64,000 nucleotides of DNA. It comes from Verrucomicrobiaceae bacterium. GTDB taxonomy: Bacteria; Verrucomicrobiota; Verrucomicrobiia; Verrucomicrobiales; Verrucomicrobiaceae. Location of the stretch: positions 1 through 64,000 of the forward strand of contig JAIXYN010000070.1 of assembly GCA_027490195.1 (NCBI GenBank), read 5' to 3'. The notes beneath the pieces are model-generated. The model ran no database searches. It was not told the origin of the DNA and worked only from the letters and a program-made list of their open reading frames with translations. Shown here piece after piece: positions 37,901 to 45,674 of this stretch. Each line of letters begins with the position of its first letter. Position 1 is the first letter of the stretch. The position numbers and the translations under genes were made by a program.

Positions 37901-38206
37901 CTTGTCCCACTTCAGTTCAAGCCTCTGAAAAGCGAGAAACGGCTTCGCCGCAGCCGGTGCGTTCGCCGCATTGGCCGCCGCTGCCGCAGCGAGGTTCAAA
38001 GCGGACGCCGTCGAAGCCACCTGCACCGGCTTGATCTCCCCTTGAGCAGCCTTCCCATGCTCCTGCATCCACTCCTGCAATATATGCTCACGCAGGCTCT
38101 CTTTGTCGGCTGATGCACCGGCTTTCCAGGTATGGGCAAAAGTCGCAGGACTGCTGAACAATCCAACGGACAAGGCGGCAACGAAGATGGCTTTCATAAT
38201 CCTCAT
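34898..38206 (-). CDS. Giant secreted YHYH / EF-hand / PEBP multidomain protein
   Basis: 1102 residues (1099 if started at the ATG at 38197). Signal peptide ~1-24. A YHYH domain at ~90-350 has two YHYH motifs (203-206 and 258-261) amid GVNGIPIFNP and ALDGYPIYGL. A Gly/Lys-rich linker follows (~358-390). EF-hand loops lie at 416-427 and 460-471. A PEBP/Raf-kinase-inhibitor-like domain covers ~495-640 (DHLAPGNEMKSYWVMWDIP, PPHSQGPGEKTYVLHVYAL). Four more EF-hand loops lie at 704-715, 728-739, 764-775 and 788-799. A Pro/Gly/Lys linker leads to a C-terminal beta domain (~910-1090). No catalytic role is established. Calcium binding is expected from the loops. It is coupled to the sulfatase and divergent from a two-component system. 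Confidence 0.85.
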   Translation of the reverse strand: MRIMKAIFVAALSVGLFSSPATFAHTWKAGASADKESLREHILQEWMQEHGKAAQGEIKPVQVASTASALNLAAAAAANAANAPAAAKPFLAFQRLELKWDKDFLFVGSNGMPDHNMMVGITAWQQQVPLPQNYKGDNMWRIPLHPVPAKTPAIVEGHFLRGAIALGVNGIPIFNPQNNRGEVSYEIGELDQWGGHCGRADDYHYHITPLHLQQVVGKGMPVAYALDGYPIYGLTEPDGSPVGKLDECHGHEDAKVGYHYHASTKRPYLQSAFHGEVVEAEGQVDPQPRAQGVRPDTPPLRGAEITGFESSGSNSYKLSYQVAGDKRSITYSINSDGTYPFEFNNGSEGVVKEVYTSRGGGGGGGKGPGGGGGKGKGMGKGKGGPGKGMKPDENPPAPPEEAPHPPQPKASGSLMDVNGDGIVTAQEFADNVKREFAAKRSGGTLAEAMVKARSEFTAMDRNADGKLDVSELAAPAAAEQPSGRRGGVPAAATSGFVLTSPEVADGGNLPADYTGDGSGATLPLEWSGSPAGTKSYALIMDHLAPGNEMKSYWVMWDIPAKVTSLPKNVKSVGKLGVGFKGEEGYEPPHSQGPGEKTYVLHVYALSAEPQPKATGRGGVTREDLLAAIEGKILAKADLSVVYSRGGATGGGGKAPEDPGGMAPGGSTQPMRPETSTQPMTPQAGGGGQGGQRKPWMQMHGTELDGNQDGIITLAETLADMKVAASKYDADMDGIITPAEIDAAGDIREGAAFAGFINRHAFELDANQDSRLSSAELADAAKYIFGTADLDHDGKLTAEEVQSAPNAPLRAVAPGSGDQPPAPPPAAIPPPGPDTMPAANGANGSGGLRPLDSIFNPPGQTGAGGAVAQPMQAGAGQGGQRPGGAPAEPGKGGGKKKKGGGPPGLVKPSIADTMKLNVYADNWFMLYVNGRLLAVDPIQFTPHNVVSVDFLPEYPMTIAVLAKDNADPKTGLEYGSSVGDGGFILKFADGTVTNASWKAKSFFHGPINGDTANPQVKQELLPANWWAIEFDDSSWKNAKEYTVEEVDPKQPYFENDFEGAKFIWTDDLALDNTIIFRTKIEKPDWKQRWNTKPDLDVTGAPLK

Positions 38207-38308
38207 GCTGGAGCAGTGGTGTCAGTCACTCATCAGCGAATTGCAGGTGATTTGTCAGCAAACCGTAAAGAAACTCGCGAAACCAGTCCCGGAAGCCCAT
38301 AGTTTCCC

Positions 38309-39019
38309 ATGCCTCCCGCCACGCGCATCCTCGTTATCGATGACGACACCGAGCTTTCACAGCTCGTTGCGGATTACTTGAAACCGATGGGCTTTGAGGT
38401 GGAATGCGAACATGATGGCAATAGCGGAGCCGAACGCGCCCTCAGTGAAGCTTGGAATGCAATCATCCTGGATGTGATGATGCCCGGCTGCGATGGCTTT
38501 GAAGTGCTTCGGCGCATTCGCACAAAATCCAAGGTGCCAGTCATGATGCTCACGGGACGCGGAGAAGAGGTGGACCGCATCGTCGGACTCGAACTCGGCG
38601 CGGATGACTATCTTCCCAAAACTTTTTCATCGCGTGAACTCCTCGCGCGTCTGCGGGCCGTCCTTCGGCGCTCCGGCTGGGTGGCAGAAACTTCACCGCA
38701 AGCGCCCATGAAGGAGATCGTCGTGGGCAATCTGCGGATCAATGCGGATTCGCATGTGGTCATTCTTGGCGATTCTCCCCTGGACCTAACTCCCGCAGAA
38801 TTTGGCCTGCTGCTCTCTCTGGCAAAAGCCCATGGCCGTGTGCGCACGCGCGAACAATTGATCGAGGATGTCGCCGATCGCGAATGGGATGTGTTTGACC
38901 GTGCCATCGACATGCACATTTCCACGCTGCGCCGCAAACTCGGGGACGACCCAAAAAGCCCACAGTTCATCAAAACAGTGCGTGGCTTCGGCTACCAGCT
39001 CGTCACCCCAAGCCGCTGA
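38309..39019 (+). CDS. OmpR/CpxR-like response regulator
   Basis: A 236-residue DNA-binding response regulator. Receiver domain: acidic pocket IDDD (11-13), phosphoacceptor Asp55 in LDVMMPG, Thr82 region LTGRG and Lys104 in LPKTF (usually PKPF). A C-terminal winged helix follows (LTPAEFGLLLSLAKAHGRV, DVFDRAIDMHISTLRRKLGD, IKTVRGFGYQL). The sequence is closest to CpxR-type envelope-stress regulators. The kinase gene starts 6 bp downstream. It is divergent from the YHYH gene, with only 102 bp between start codons, making that operon an obvious candidate target. Confidence 0.9.
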   Translation: MPPATRILVIDDDTELSQLVADYLKPMGFEVECEHDGNSGAERALSEAWNAIILDVMMPGCDGFEVLRRIRTKSKVPVMMLTGRGEEVDRIVGLELGADDYLPKTFSSRELLARLRAVLRRSGWVAETSPQAPMKEIVVGNLRINADSHVVILGDSPLDLTPAEFGLLLSLAKAHGRVRTREQLIEDVADREWDVFDRAIDMHISTLRRKLGDDPKSPQFIKTVRGFGYQLVTPSR

Positions 39020-39025
39020 CACTTC

Positions 39026-40465
39026 ATGCCGCGCCTGCGTCTGCCTCTGTATCTGAAGATCCTGCTCTGGTTCGGGGTGAATCTGCTGGTGCTGGCATTT
39101 CTCTTGTTTGGATTCCTCAGCATGCAGTTTCGCATGAGTCTGGATTGGATGCTTTCCGGCGAGGCCGGAGAGCGTATAGCCGCCATCGGCGACAGCCTGA
39201 CAGACGAACTTTACCGCCTGCCCGAACAGGAATGGCCGACAGTACTGCAGCAGCATGAGGCAAAGTACGATGTGACTTTTGCCTTGTTCAGCAGCAGCGG
39301 GTCTCAGGTCATGGGCACTGGCGTTCAAGTTCCTGCGGAACTGCTGCCAAAACTCATCGATAAGCGCAGTCCAGGTGATCGGCCACCGCCCCGACGACCC
39401 ACTCCAAATGTGGGCAAAAAACGCCCCACTGATGCTCCTCCCAAACCGCGTTTCATGCTGCGCGCCGGTGATCCCGCCCATTATTGGGCAGGCGTTCATC
39501 TCGACCTCACACAGCAGAGCGACAACCGTCCGCTGACTCTGCTCATGGTATCAAACACCATCACTGGCGGTGGCCTGTTCTTCGATCTGTGGCCCTGGCT
39601 TGGTCTCGCCGCCGCAGCGCTGCTGCTTTCCGCGCTCGTCTGGATGCCCTTCGTTCGCGGCATAACCGGATTCATCGGACGTCTCAACCATGCCGCAGGG
39701 CGCATCGCGCAGGGAAACTTCGGGGAACGTGTGTCGCGCAGCCGAAACGATGAGCTGGGCGAGCTTTCCTCCTCAGTGAATACCATGGCCGCGCAGCTCG
39801 GCGAATACATGGCGCAGCAAAGGCGCATCACGGCCGACGTGGCGCATGAGCTCTGCTCACCGATCGCACGCATGCAGATGGCGCTGGGCGTGGTGGAACA
39901 ACGCAGCACGCCGCAACAATCGGCCTATTTGCAAAAACTCGACGCCGAACTTCAGCACATGGCGCGGCTCGTCGAAGAGGTCCTTGCCTTCTCCAAAGCC
40001 GAGACACTTCCCGAACGCGAAACTGCTGAAGACATCCACCTGCATGAACTGATCACCGCCATCATCGTCCGTGAAGCGCCTGAGGCTGATATCCAGCTTG
40101 CTGTTTCCACGGATTTGCAGGTGCATTCACTGCGTGACGCGCTCGACCGCGCCATCGGCAACGTGCTGCGCAATGCCGCACGCTACGCCGCTGACTCGGG
40201 TCCCATTGAGATTCATGCCGAACTGCAGGATCGCCAAACCGTCATCCGCATTTCCGATCAAGGACCGGGCGTCCCGCCGGAAACATTGCCGCGTTTGTTC
40301 GAGCCCTTCTATCGGCCGGAGGCAGCTCGCCGCCGCTCCACCGGCGGCAGCGGTCTCGGCCTCGCCATCACCAAGCGCTGCGTTGAAGCCTGCCGTGGCA
40401 CCGTGATCGCGAAACTGCGCGAACCAACGGGCTTGGAAATCGTGATCTCCATCCCTGCGGAGTAG
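39026..40465 (+). CDS. CpxA-like sensor histidine kinase
   Basis: A 479-residue membrane kinase. The first transmembrane helix lies at ~10-32, then a periplasmic region (~33-185) with a Pro/Arg-rich stretch. A second helix is at ~190-208. HAMP follows at ~210-262 (VRGITGFIGRLNHAAGRIAQGNF). The dimerisation domain has the phospho-His274 in ADVAHELCSPIARMQ. The ATPase domain has N-box IGNVLRNAARYA, G1 ISDQGPGVP, F-box LFEPFYRP and G2 GGSGLGLAI. Partner of the regulator 6 bp upstream. Convergent with the ceramidase-like gene, stops 6 bp apart. Confidence 0.9.
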   Translation: MPRLRLPLYLKILLWFGVNLLVLAFLLFGFLSMQFRMSLDWMLSGEAGERIAAIGDSLTDELYRLPEQEWPTVLQQHEAKYDVTFALFSSSGSQVMGTGVQVPAELLPKLIDKRSPGDRPPPRRPTPNVGKKRPTDAPPKPRFMLRAGDPAHYWAGVHLDLTQQSDNRPLTLLMVSNTITGGGLFFDLWPWLGLAAAALLLSALVWMPFVRGITGFIGRLNHAAGRIAQGNFGERVSRSRNDELGELSSSVNTMAAQLGEYMAQQRRITADVAHELCSPIARMQMALGVVEQRSTPQQSAYLQKLDAELQHMARLVEEVLAFSKAETLPERETAEDIHLHELITAIIVREAPEADIQLAVSTDLQVHSLRDALDRAIGNVLRNAARYAADSGPIEIHAELQDRQTVIRISDQGPGVPPETLPRLFEPFYRPEAARRRSTGGSGLGLAITKRCVEACRGTVIAKLREPTGLEIVISIPAE

Positions 40466-40471
40466 CAGCAT

Positions 40472-41884
40472 TCAGTCCGCCTTTTTCAATTCCGCCATCA
40501 TCTCCAGCAGGTTGTCCGTGAGGATGACACTGGTATCTTCCTGCACGTTGTTCGTGCCGAGCCAGGTCTCATAACCTCCGAGCTTGTGCTGCTCCAAAGT
40601 GGGCAGATAACCGTGACGACCGTTGGCCAAACCAACGACCATCGTTTGCGGAAACGGGCTGCGCTTTTTCAAGTCGAGACCGATTTCGACGAAGGTCTCA
40701 AATGGAATGCCACACACCACAAGATCGCCGATGCGGATGGCCTGGAGCTGAACCGTGATCGTTTCTTCCTTGCGCTCCGCCGCAGCGACGACACTGCCCG
40801 CATAGTTTTTCGCTAGTCGAGGCAGCTTCTCCACCGCATCCTTGTCCTTCACCGCCAGCACTGCCTTCGCCTCTGCAACATCCTGCTCAGTTGGTTTGCG
40901 GTATTTTAGCGTGATCTCGCGCTGAAGCATGCCCACAGTCACATCACCGCGATGCTTTTCGATCTTCCGCTGCGCCAGCCATGCTGTATCCGCAGCCTTC
41001 TGCGCCACGATGCGAATCTGCTCAAATGGCTCACGTGGCGGACGCGTCGCGCCAAAGGGGATGTTGTTGATGTCGCCAGAGGTTCCATTGGACATCATGG
41101 CCACGAAGTTCTCATCGCCACGTACACGCGAAGGCATGACACGGGCAAATTCGCCAAAGTAATCCGAAGACATCTCACCTTCCGGCGCTCCCCCAACGTA
41201 GTGCAGCGAGTAGTTCGCATAAAGGGCAATGGGCTTCCGCTTGGCATCCTGCACCGAAATGATCGTGATGTCAGGATCCGTGGGTCCTGCTGGATGATCC
41301 AATGTGTTCGGGTCGGTCCCTGGATTCATCTTCACCTTGTCCATGCGGCCAAAGGGATTCAGCGGCATTTTCCCTGGCTTCAGATACCAGCGCCGATTGA
41401 AAACTTCATCAGGAAGCGGACTGGCCGCAGCACCGACCGACGCCGGCTTCAGAACCGCATGCGCCTTGATGATTGATTCGGCGATACCCTCCACAAACCG
41501 TTTGTAATAACGCGCCGCCATCTCGCTGCGAGTGTTTACCGAAGGACCGCTGTGCGTATGAGTGGAGCTGATGAGCATCTTGTCCGCCGACATGCCTGTC
41601 TTTGTCGCTGCAATGGCCTTCGCCTCATTGAGCACATCCGGACCCGCGCCCAGCACATCCACCACGACCATGGCCACCGTCGTTTTTCCATCATCAAGAA
41701 CCAGGGCACGGGAATGAAAAGGATCATGCGCCTTGGTCGCGGCATTCGCGCTGAACCCTCCGGGCATGTTCATGGGAAACTCGGTAGGCGTAATGTCCAC
41801 CGCCGCCGCTCCGGCTCGCAGCGTTCTGGTTTGAGCCAACAGCGAGGGTGAAATGATCAGCAGAGCGAAGACGACAAATTTCAT
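40472..41884 (-). CDS. Neutral ceramidase-like secreted protein
   Basis: A 470-residue exported protein with a signal peptide (MKFVVFALLIISPSLLAQT). The domain matches the N-terminal part of neutral/alkaline ceramidases: RAGAAAVDITPTEFPMNMPGG, LVLDDGKTTVAMVVVDVLG, and ISSTHTHSGPSV, the zinc-binding HTHSGP motif. YANYSLHYVGG, MMSNGTSGDINN and GIPFETFVEIGL follow. The immunoglobulin-like C-terminus of true ceramidases is missing. Amide-bond hydrolysis of a lipid or other N-acyl compound is plausible. It is the last gene of a ten-gene minus-strand run, 51 bp after the dehydrogenase-cytochrome gene. Confidence 0.83.
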   Translation of the reverse strand: MKFVVFALLIISPSLLAQTRTLRAGAAAVDITPTEFPMNMPGGFSANAATKAHDPFHSRALVLDDGKTTVAMVVVDVLGAGPDVLNEAKAIAATKTGMSADKMLISSTHTHSGPSVNTRSEMAARYYKRFVEGIAESIIKAHAVLKPASVGAAASPLPDEVFNRRWYLKPGKMPLNPFGRMDKVKMNPGTDPNTLDHPAGPTDPDITIISVQDAKRKPIALYANYSLHYVGGAPEGEMSSDYFGEFARVMPSRVRGDENFVAMMSNGTSGDINNIPFGATRPPREPFEQIRIVAQKAADTAWLAQRKIEKHRGDVTVGMLQREITLKYRKPTEQDVAEAKAVLAVKDKDAVEKLPRLAKNYAGSVVAAAERKEETITVQLQAIRIGDLVVCGIPFETFVEIGLDLKKRSPFPQTMVVGLANGRHGYLPTLEQHKLGGYETWLGTNNVQEDTSVILTDNLLEMMAELKKAD

Positions 41885-41935
41885 GGGGCGGATTCTCATA
41901 GAAAAGTACTGCAGAATTAAGCGAGTCTTATGTGC

Positions 41936-44407
41936 TTACGGAGCAGTGAGGAAAGCCAGCAAATCGCGCAATTCCTCATCGGTCAGCGACACCACGAGTC
42001 CTTGCGGCATGATGGATGTTTTCAGCTCCGTCCGCTTCACAATGTCCGTCTGCGGGAAGGCGCGTTCCTTGCCGGTGAGATCACGAAAGACCTCCGTGTT
42101 GGAAGAGCGCAGCATGATGCCGATGAACTCAGTGCCGTCCTTGAGCTTCACCTGCGAGGGGTAGTACTGCGGGGCCACCTCGCGGCTTGGCTCGAGAATG
42201 GAGCGCAAAATCGCCGCGCGATCTCCCTGCTTTGAAACGAGACTCAAATCAGGACCCACCACATTGCCGCGCCCGGTGTGTCGATGGCAGGTGGCGCAAA
42301 GACCGACTTTGGAATGGAAGAAGATCCGGCGACCTGCTTCCACATCGGCCTTGCCGGGCAACGCATCCAGCAGCTTCAACCATGCATCGGTGTTATCAAA
42401 GGCAGGACGGGTCGCGCTCATCAGGAAAGATTTGTCCTTGTCGGTGTAGCGCAGTGCACGCTGCGCTTCATTGCGCAGGCTGGCCTCTTTTCCAGCAGCC
42501 AGTTTCAACAACAGCGACTGTTCTTCTGCATTGGTGGAGCTTGCGAGCCCCACAATTGCATCCGCACGCAATCCAATCTTTTGCGATTCATCGGCAGCAA
42601 GCTCCGCCAGCACCGCGCGGGCATCATCGGCATTGCGTGCCACCAGTGTGCGCACAACCTCCTGGGACAGCAAGGGATCGCCTGCGGTAAAAAGTTCACG
42701 CAGCAGCGACACCGTGAGCTGCTTGTGCATGGCTGGCGCGAGACGAAGCGCATAGCCTTTGAGCCGTGCGGGCGTCTTGGGGTTGATGATGCGCTCAACG
42801 AGCACCTCAGGATTCGTCACACCTGCGGCGGGTTCACCGCGCAGCGTGTTCCAGGTGGCCAGAACGGCTTCAAACAGATAATAATCGAGCGTCGAATCTG
42901 AAAGCATCGCCTCGACCTGCGGCGTGAACTTGGTCAAAACAGCATCCGCAATCCAGCGCAGACACTCAAAACGCATTTCAGGATCATCATCGCCCATGAA
43001 GGCGCCCACCCAGCGGTTATCGTTCAAATCAATCCGCCGCAGAGCCACGAAGGCCCAGAGACGATCTTGTGCTGGCAGCTCCTTCAACTTTTCAACCGTC
43101 CACTTCGCACGCGCCAGCGCAGTCAAAGCAGCATCAGCGAGATAGGCATCCTTGCCACGCGCAAGCTGAAGAAGCTTGTTCGTATCCAGCGTCGCCTTGC
43201 CAGTGCGCAGATCATCAGCAAGACGCGCATCATCATTCAACGCATCCGGTTTTTCTTTCACCCACGGCGCTTTCGCTTTGTCGATCTCCAGCCTCCAGAG
43301 ACGTCCGCGTTTGTGAATCGGATAAGAGCTGAACACCCAGTCATTGAGATAGTAGGAACCATCGGGCCCAACCGCCATGCACGTTGGCCGGAAGAAATCA
43401 CTGCCTTTGACCAGTGGAATGCGTTCTGACGTATAACCCGCACCTTTTCGTGTGAGCGGGAAGTAATCAATGCTGTGATCGCTCCAGCTCGGGATCAGCA
43501 CGCCGCCGCCGAGTTCCACAATGGCACAAGGGCCTTCACCAGACGGATGCACCATGCCAAGCGTGCCGCGCAGTTCTCCATTCCAAGCCACGAAAGGATG
43601 CACCGGAGCGCTGCCATACACCCACTGGAAACCGTAGTCCGCGCCTTCAACGACATACAACAACCGGCATGGTGGGCGGCTTCCTGGATCATTTTCTGCA
43701 GCGAAGATCTCCCCGTCTTTGCGCACCATCAGTCCAAAGGGATTCCAGAATCCACGGGCGATGCGACGCATCTGCGTCCCATCCGCCGTGCAGCGAAACA
43801 CCCCGCCCTCACCACGTCCGCTGACCTTGGATCCATCCTTGGCTGTGAGCGTCCAGTCCTTGCCAAAATTCTCTCCGAGCGAGAAGACAAGTCCACCGTC
43901 GGGATGCCACGACATACCACTGAGACCGTTATGCGGATAATCTGCCACGGAATCGAGCGTGGCCAGATTCTCCTCCACATCACCCACGCCATCACCATTG
44001 GTGTCCTTCACACGCAGCACGCGGTCCCGCTCCGCGAGGTAGATCCAGCCATCCGGCCCGATCTCCACATGCATGGTCGCATCAGTCTTGTTGTAAAACA
44101 CACTGCGGTTCTTGCCGTTCGCATCAAAGACCACCACCTCATCATGCGCCGGCCCGTCGTAGTTTTCCGGCCGGAAATGCGTGTGGCAGGAGATCGAATA
44201 AATGTTCCCGTTCTTATCCACAGCGATGCCCGTCGGCGTGACCAGATCGGGATGCTCAGCAAGCAGTGTAAGTTTGACGCCGGGCTGCAACATTTCGATC
44301 TGCGGCGGTACTTCTGCTGGCACTTCCGGTGCTTTGGTCGGTGCAGATGGAGGAGCACCGAGCGCAGCGAAAGCTGGCAGCAGAAGAAGCAAGTGGAGTG
44401 GTTTCAT
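41936..44407 (-). CDS. PVC-type membrane-bound dehydrogenase with HEAT repeats and cytochrome c
   Basis: An 823-residue exported protein. Signal peptide (MKPLHLLLLLPAFAALGAPP), then a six-bladed beta-propeller of the glucose/sorbosone-dehydrogenase type (~40-360: TPTGIAVDKNGNIYSISC, HVEIGPDGWIYLAERDRVLRV, ENDPGSRPPCRLLYVVEG, VGPDGSYYLNDWVF). HEAT-like helices follow (~400-670). A C-terminal cytochrome c domain has CATCH at ~704-708 and a distal Met. It probably oxidises a sugar or alcohol and passes electrons to the haem. It starts 4 bp after the VanX-like gene, so it is operonic. Confidence 0.88.
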   Translation of the reverse strand: MKPLHLLLLLPAFAALGAPPSAPTKAPEVPAEVPPQIEMLQPGVKLTLLAEHPDLVTPTGIAVDKNGNIYSISCHTHFRPENYDGPAHDEVVVFDANGKNRSVFYNKTDATMHVEIGPDGWIYLAERDRVLRVKDTNGDGVGDVEENLATLDSVADYPHNGLSGMSWHPDGGLVFSLGENFGKDWTLTAKDGSKVSGRGEGGVFRCTADGTQMRRIARGFWNPFGLMVRKDGEIFAAENDPGSRPPCRLLYVVEGADYGFQWVYGSAPVHPFVAWNGELRGTLGMVHPSGEGPCAIVELGGGVLIPSWSDHSIDYFPLTRKGAGYTSERIPLVKGSDFFRPTCMAVGPDGSYYLNDWVFSSYPIHKRGRLWRLEIDKAKAPWVKEKPDALNDDARLADDLRTGKATLDTNKLLQLARGKDAYLADAALTALARAKWTVEKLKELPAQDRLWAFVALRRIDLNDNRWVGAFMGDDDPEMRFECLRWIADAVLTKFTPQVEAMLSDSTLDYYLFEAVLATWNTLRGEPAAGVTNPEVLVERIINPKTPARLKGYALRLAPAMHKQLTVSLLRELFTAGDPLLSQEVVRTLVARNADDARAVLAELAADESQKIGLRADAIVGLASSTNAEEQSLLLKLAAGKEASLRNEAQRALRYTDKDKSFLMSATRPAFDNTDAWLKLLDALPGKADVEAGRRIFFHSKVGLCATCHRHTGRGNVVGPDLSLVSKQGDRAAILRSILEPSREVAPQYYPSQVKLKDGTEFIGIMLRSSNTEVFRDLTGKERAFPQTDIVKRTELKTSIMPQGLVVSLTDEELRDLLAFLTAP

Positions 44408-44411
44408 AGAG

Positions 44412-45257
44412 TTATGCATTGCGGACGCGCTCCAAGGCTGCAGAGATTTCTTTTTCGATGACAGGTAGAGGATTGAGCAGACTAAGTGGATCAGGCACAG
44501 GCGTGACTTCGTTGCTGCGTGGATCCCAGTTCACCGGGCCAAAGCGGCAGGGCGCGGGATTCCCAGTCAGGATATGCATCCCGGCATCATCTTTATCGAA
44601 GTGCCAGAACTCGAACGGAAAATGCATGAAACCATGCTTTTCCATCATCGCCGCGATCTCAAGCCGTGTGGCGACATGCTCAGGAGCAACGAAAGGCGAC
44701 CTCATCGGCGTGCATTCGCTCATTTCGAGATACGGATAGCCGCGCCAGACCTCAGTGCCATCATCACGACGGAAAACCGAAATGTCGATGGCCGAGCCCG
44801 ACATGTGCGCCCCGATCTTGGGCATGTTGGCAGTCAGCACAATGGCCCTCCGAAACATCATCTCCGTGCTCGGGATTTCTCCCCCGAGCTCCCAGATGCA
44901 CTTCTTCAAAACCGTGTCAAAAACCGATGGCTTGCGCACCAGCTGCCGCTGCATGTCCAGTGAGCGAAAGCCATCCTCAATCTTCAAGATCCAGCCACGC
45001 TCGTTCATCTCTCGCCCGATGGTGATGACATCGCGCACAAGGCTCTCGCGCAGGAAGTAAACGCGGTCCAGCTCCCCTGCGATCTTGCTGGTGGAAAACA
45101 GCATCTCCACATTTGCTGCAGCTGCGGCTTCCGGGATCGAAGCAAAGCGCTCGCCACATTCATTGACCGGAAACTCGATGAGCTTCTGCACAATTGCATA
45201 GCCTTGCTCCATTTGATCCGCCCAGTAGGCACGGCGTGCTGCTTCGTCGTTGTTCAT
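44412..45257 (-). CDS. VanX/DdpX-like D-Ala-D-Ala dipeptidase (peptidase M15D)
   Basis: A 281-residue zinc peptidase. The M15 zinc motif H-x6-D is GAHMSGSAID (His151, Asp158). The catalytic Glu and third ligand are FEFWHFD (Glu216, His219), and EDGFRSLDMQ carries the substrate Arg98. The H/D and E/H spacings equal those of VanX. No signal peptide is evident, so it is probably cytoplasmic. It sits between RidA (11 bp) and the dehydrogenase-cytochrome gene (4 bp), without vanHA-type partners. A role in recycling D-Ala-D-Ala or another dipeptide is therefore likelier than glycopeptide resistance. Confidence 0.85.
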   Translation of the reverse strand: MNNDEAARRAYWADQMEQGYAIVQKLIEFPVNECGERFASIPEAAAAANVEMLFSTSKIAGELDRVYFLRESLVRDVITIGREMNERGWILKIEDGFRSLDMQRQLVRKPSVFDTVLKKCIWELGGEIPSTEMMFRRAIVLTANMPKIGAHMSGSAIDISVFRRDDGTEVWRGYPYLEMSECTPMRSPFVAPEHVATRLEIAAMMEKHGFMHFPFEFWHFDKDDAGMHILTGNPAPCRFGPVNWDPRSNEVTPVPDPLSLLNPLPVIEKEISAALERVRNA

Positions 45258-45268
45258 AAACAGTTAGA

Positions 45269-45661
45269 TCAGTTGGCTTTGCGTACCGCCACAGCCTCCA
45301 CCTCGTAGCGCAGCGAAGGTGGCAGGCAGTTTGTTATCGTGGTGCGCGCAGGCGAGGGCTGCGGGAAGTATTCACGATAGAGCTGGTTGTACAGCGGCAC
45401 ATCCTCCGCATCACGGACGTAGTTCCGCGTCTGCACCACGTGGGCGAGATCACTGCCCGCTGCTTCCAGAACCTTGCGCACATTTTCAATGCTGCGGCGA
45501 AACTCGCCTTCGAAGCTGTCACTGACGATGTTTCCCGCCTGATCCACGGAGGCCTGGCCTGAAACGAAAATCAAATCGCCCACCACCACGCAGGGGCTGA
45601 AGGGTAGATGGGAAGTCGGTGTGTCGGGCAGTTGGGGATAAGAGACGAGCGGATGGGTCAT
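45269..45661 (-). CDS. RidA/YjgF-family protein
   Basis: A 130-residue member of the RidA (enamine/imine deaminase) family. Landmarks: LPFSPCVVVGDLIFVSGQASVD, FRRSIENVRKVLEAAG, DLAHVVQTRNYVRD, PARTTITNCLPPSLRYEVEAVAV. The Arg in PARTT and the Glu in YEVEAVA match the RidA active site. The ATG at 45661 lies 13 bp after the stop of the ceramidase-like gene. RidA proteins deaminate reactive 2-aminoacrylate-type products of PLP enzymes. No PLP enzyme is adjacent, so its partner here is unclear. Confidence 0.87.
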   Translation of the reverse strand: MTHPLVSYPQLPDTPTSHLPFSPCVVVGDLIFVSGQASVDQAGNIVSDSFEGEFRRSIENVRKVLEAAGSDLAHVVQTRNYVRDAEDVPLYNQLYREYFPQPSPARTTITNCLPPSLRYEVEAVAVRKAN

Positions 45662-45674
45662 GATGATAAAAAGA

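Noticed and set aside
35198-38113. Long plus-strand frames opposite the YHYH gene
   Set aside because: They are antisense to a gene with several recognisable domains and show no domain themselves.
44412-45257. Glycopeptide-resistance locus
   Set aside because: A VanX-like gene exists, but vanH, vanA/B-type ligase and VanRS are not adjacent; the ddl gene is ~27 kb away and of ordinary type.
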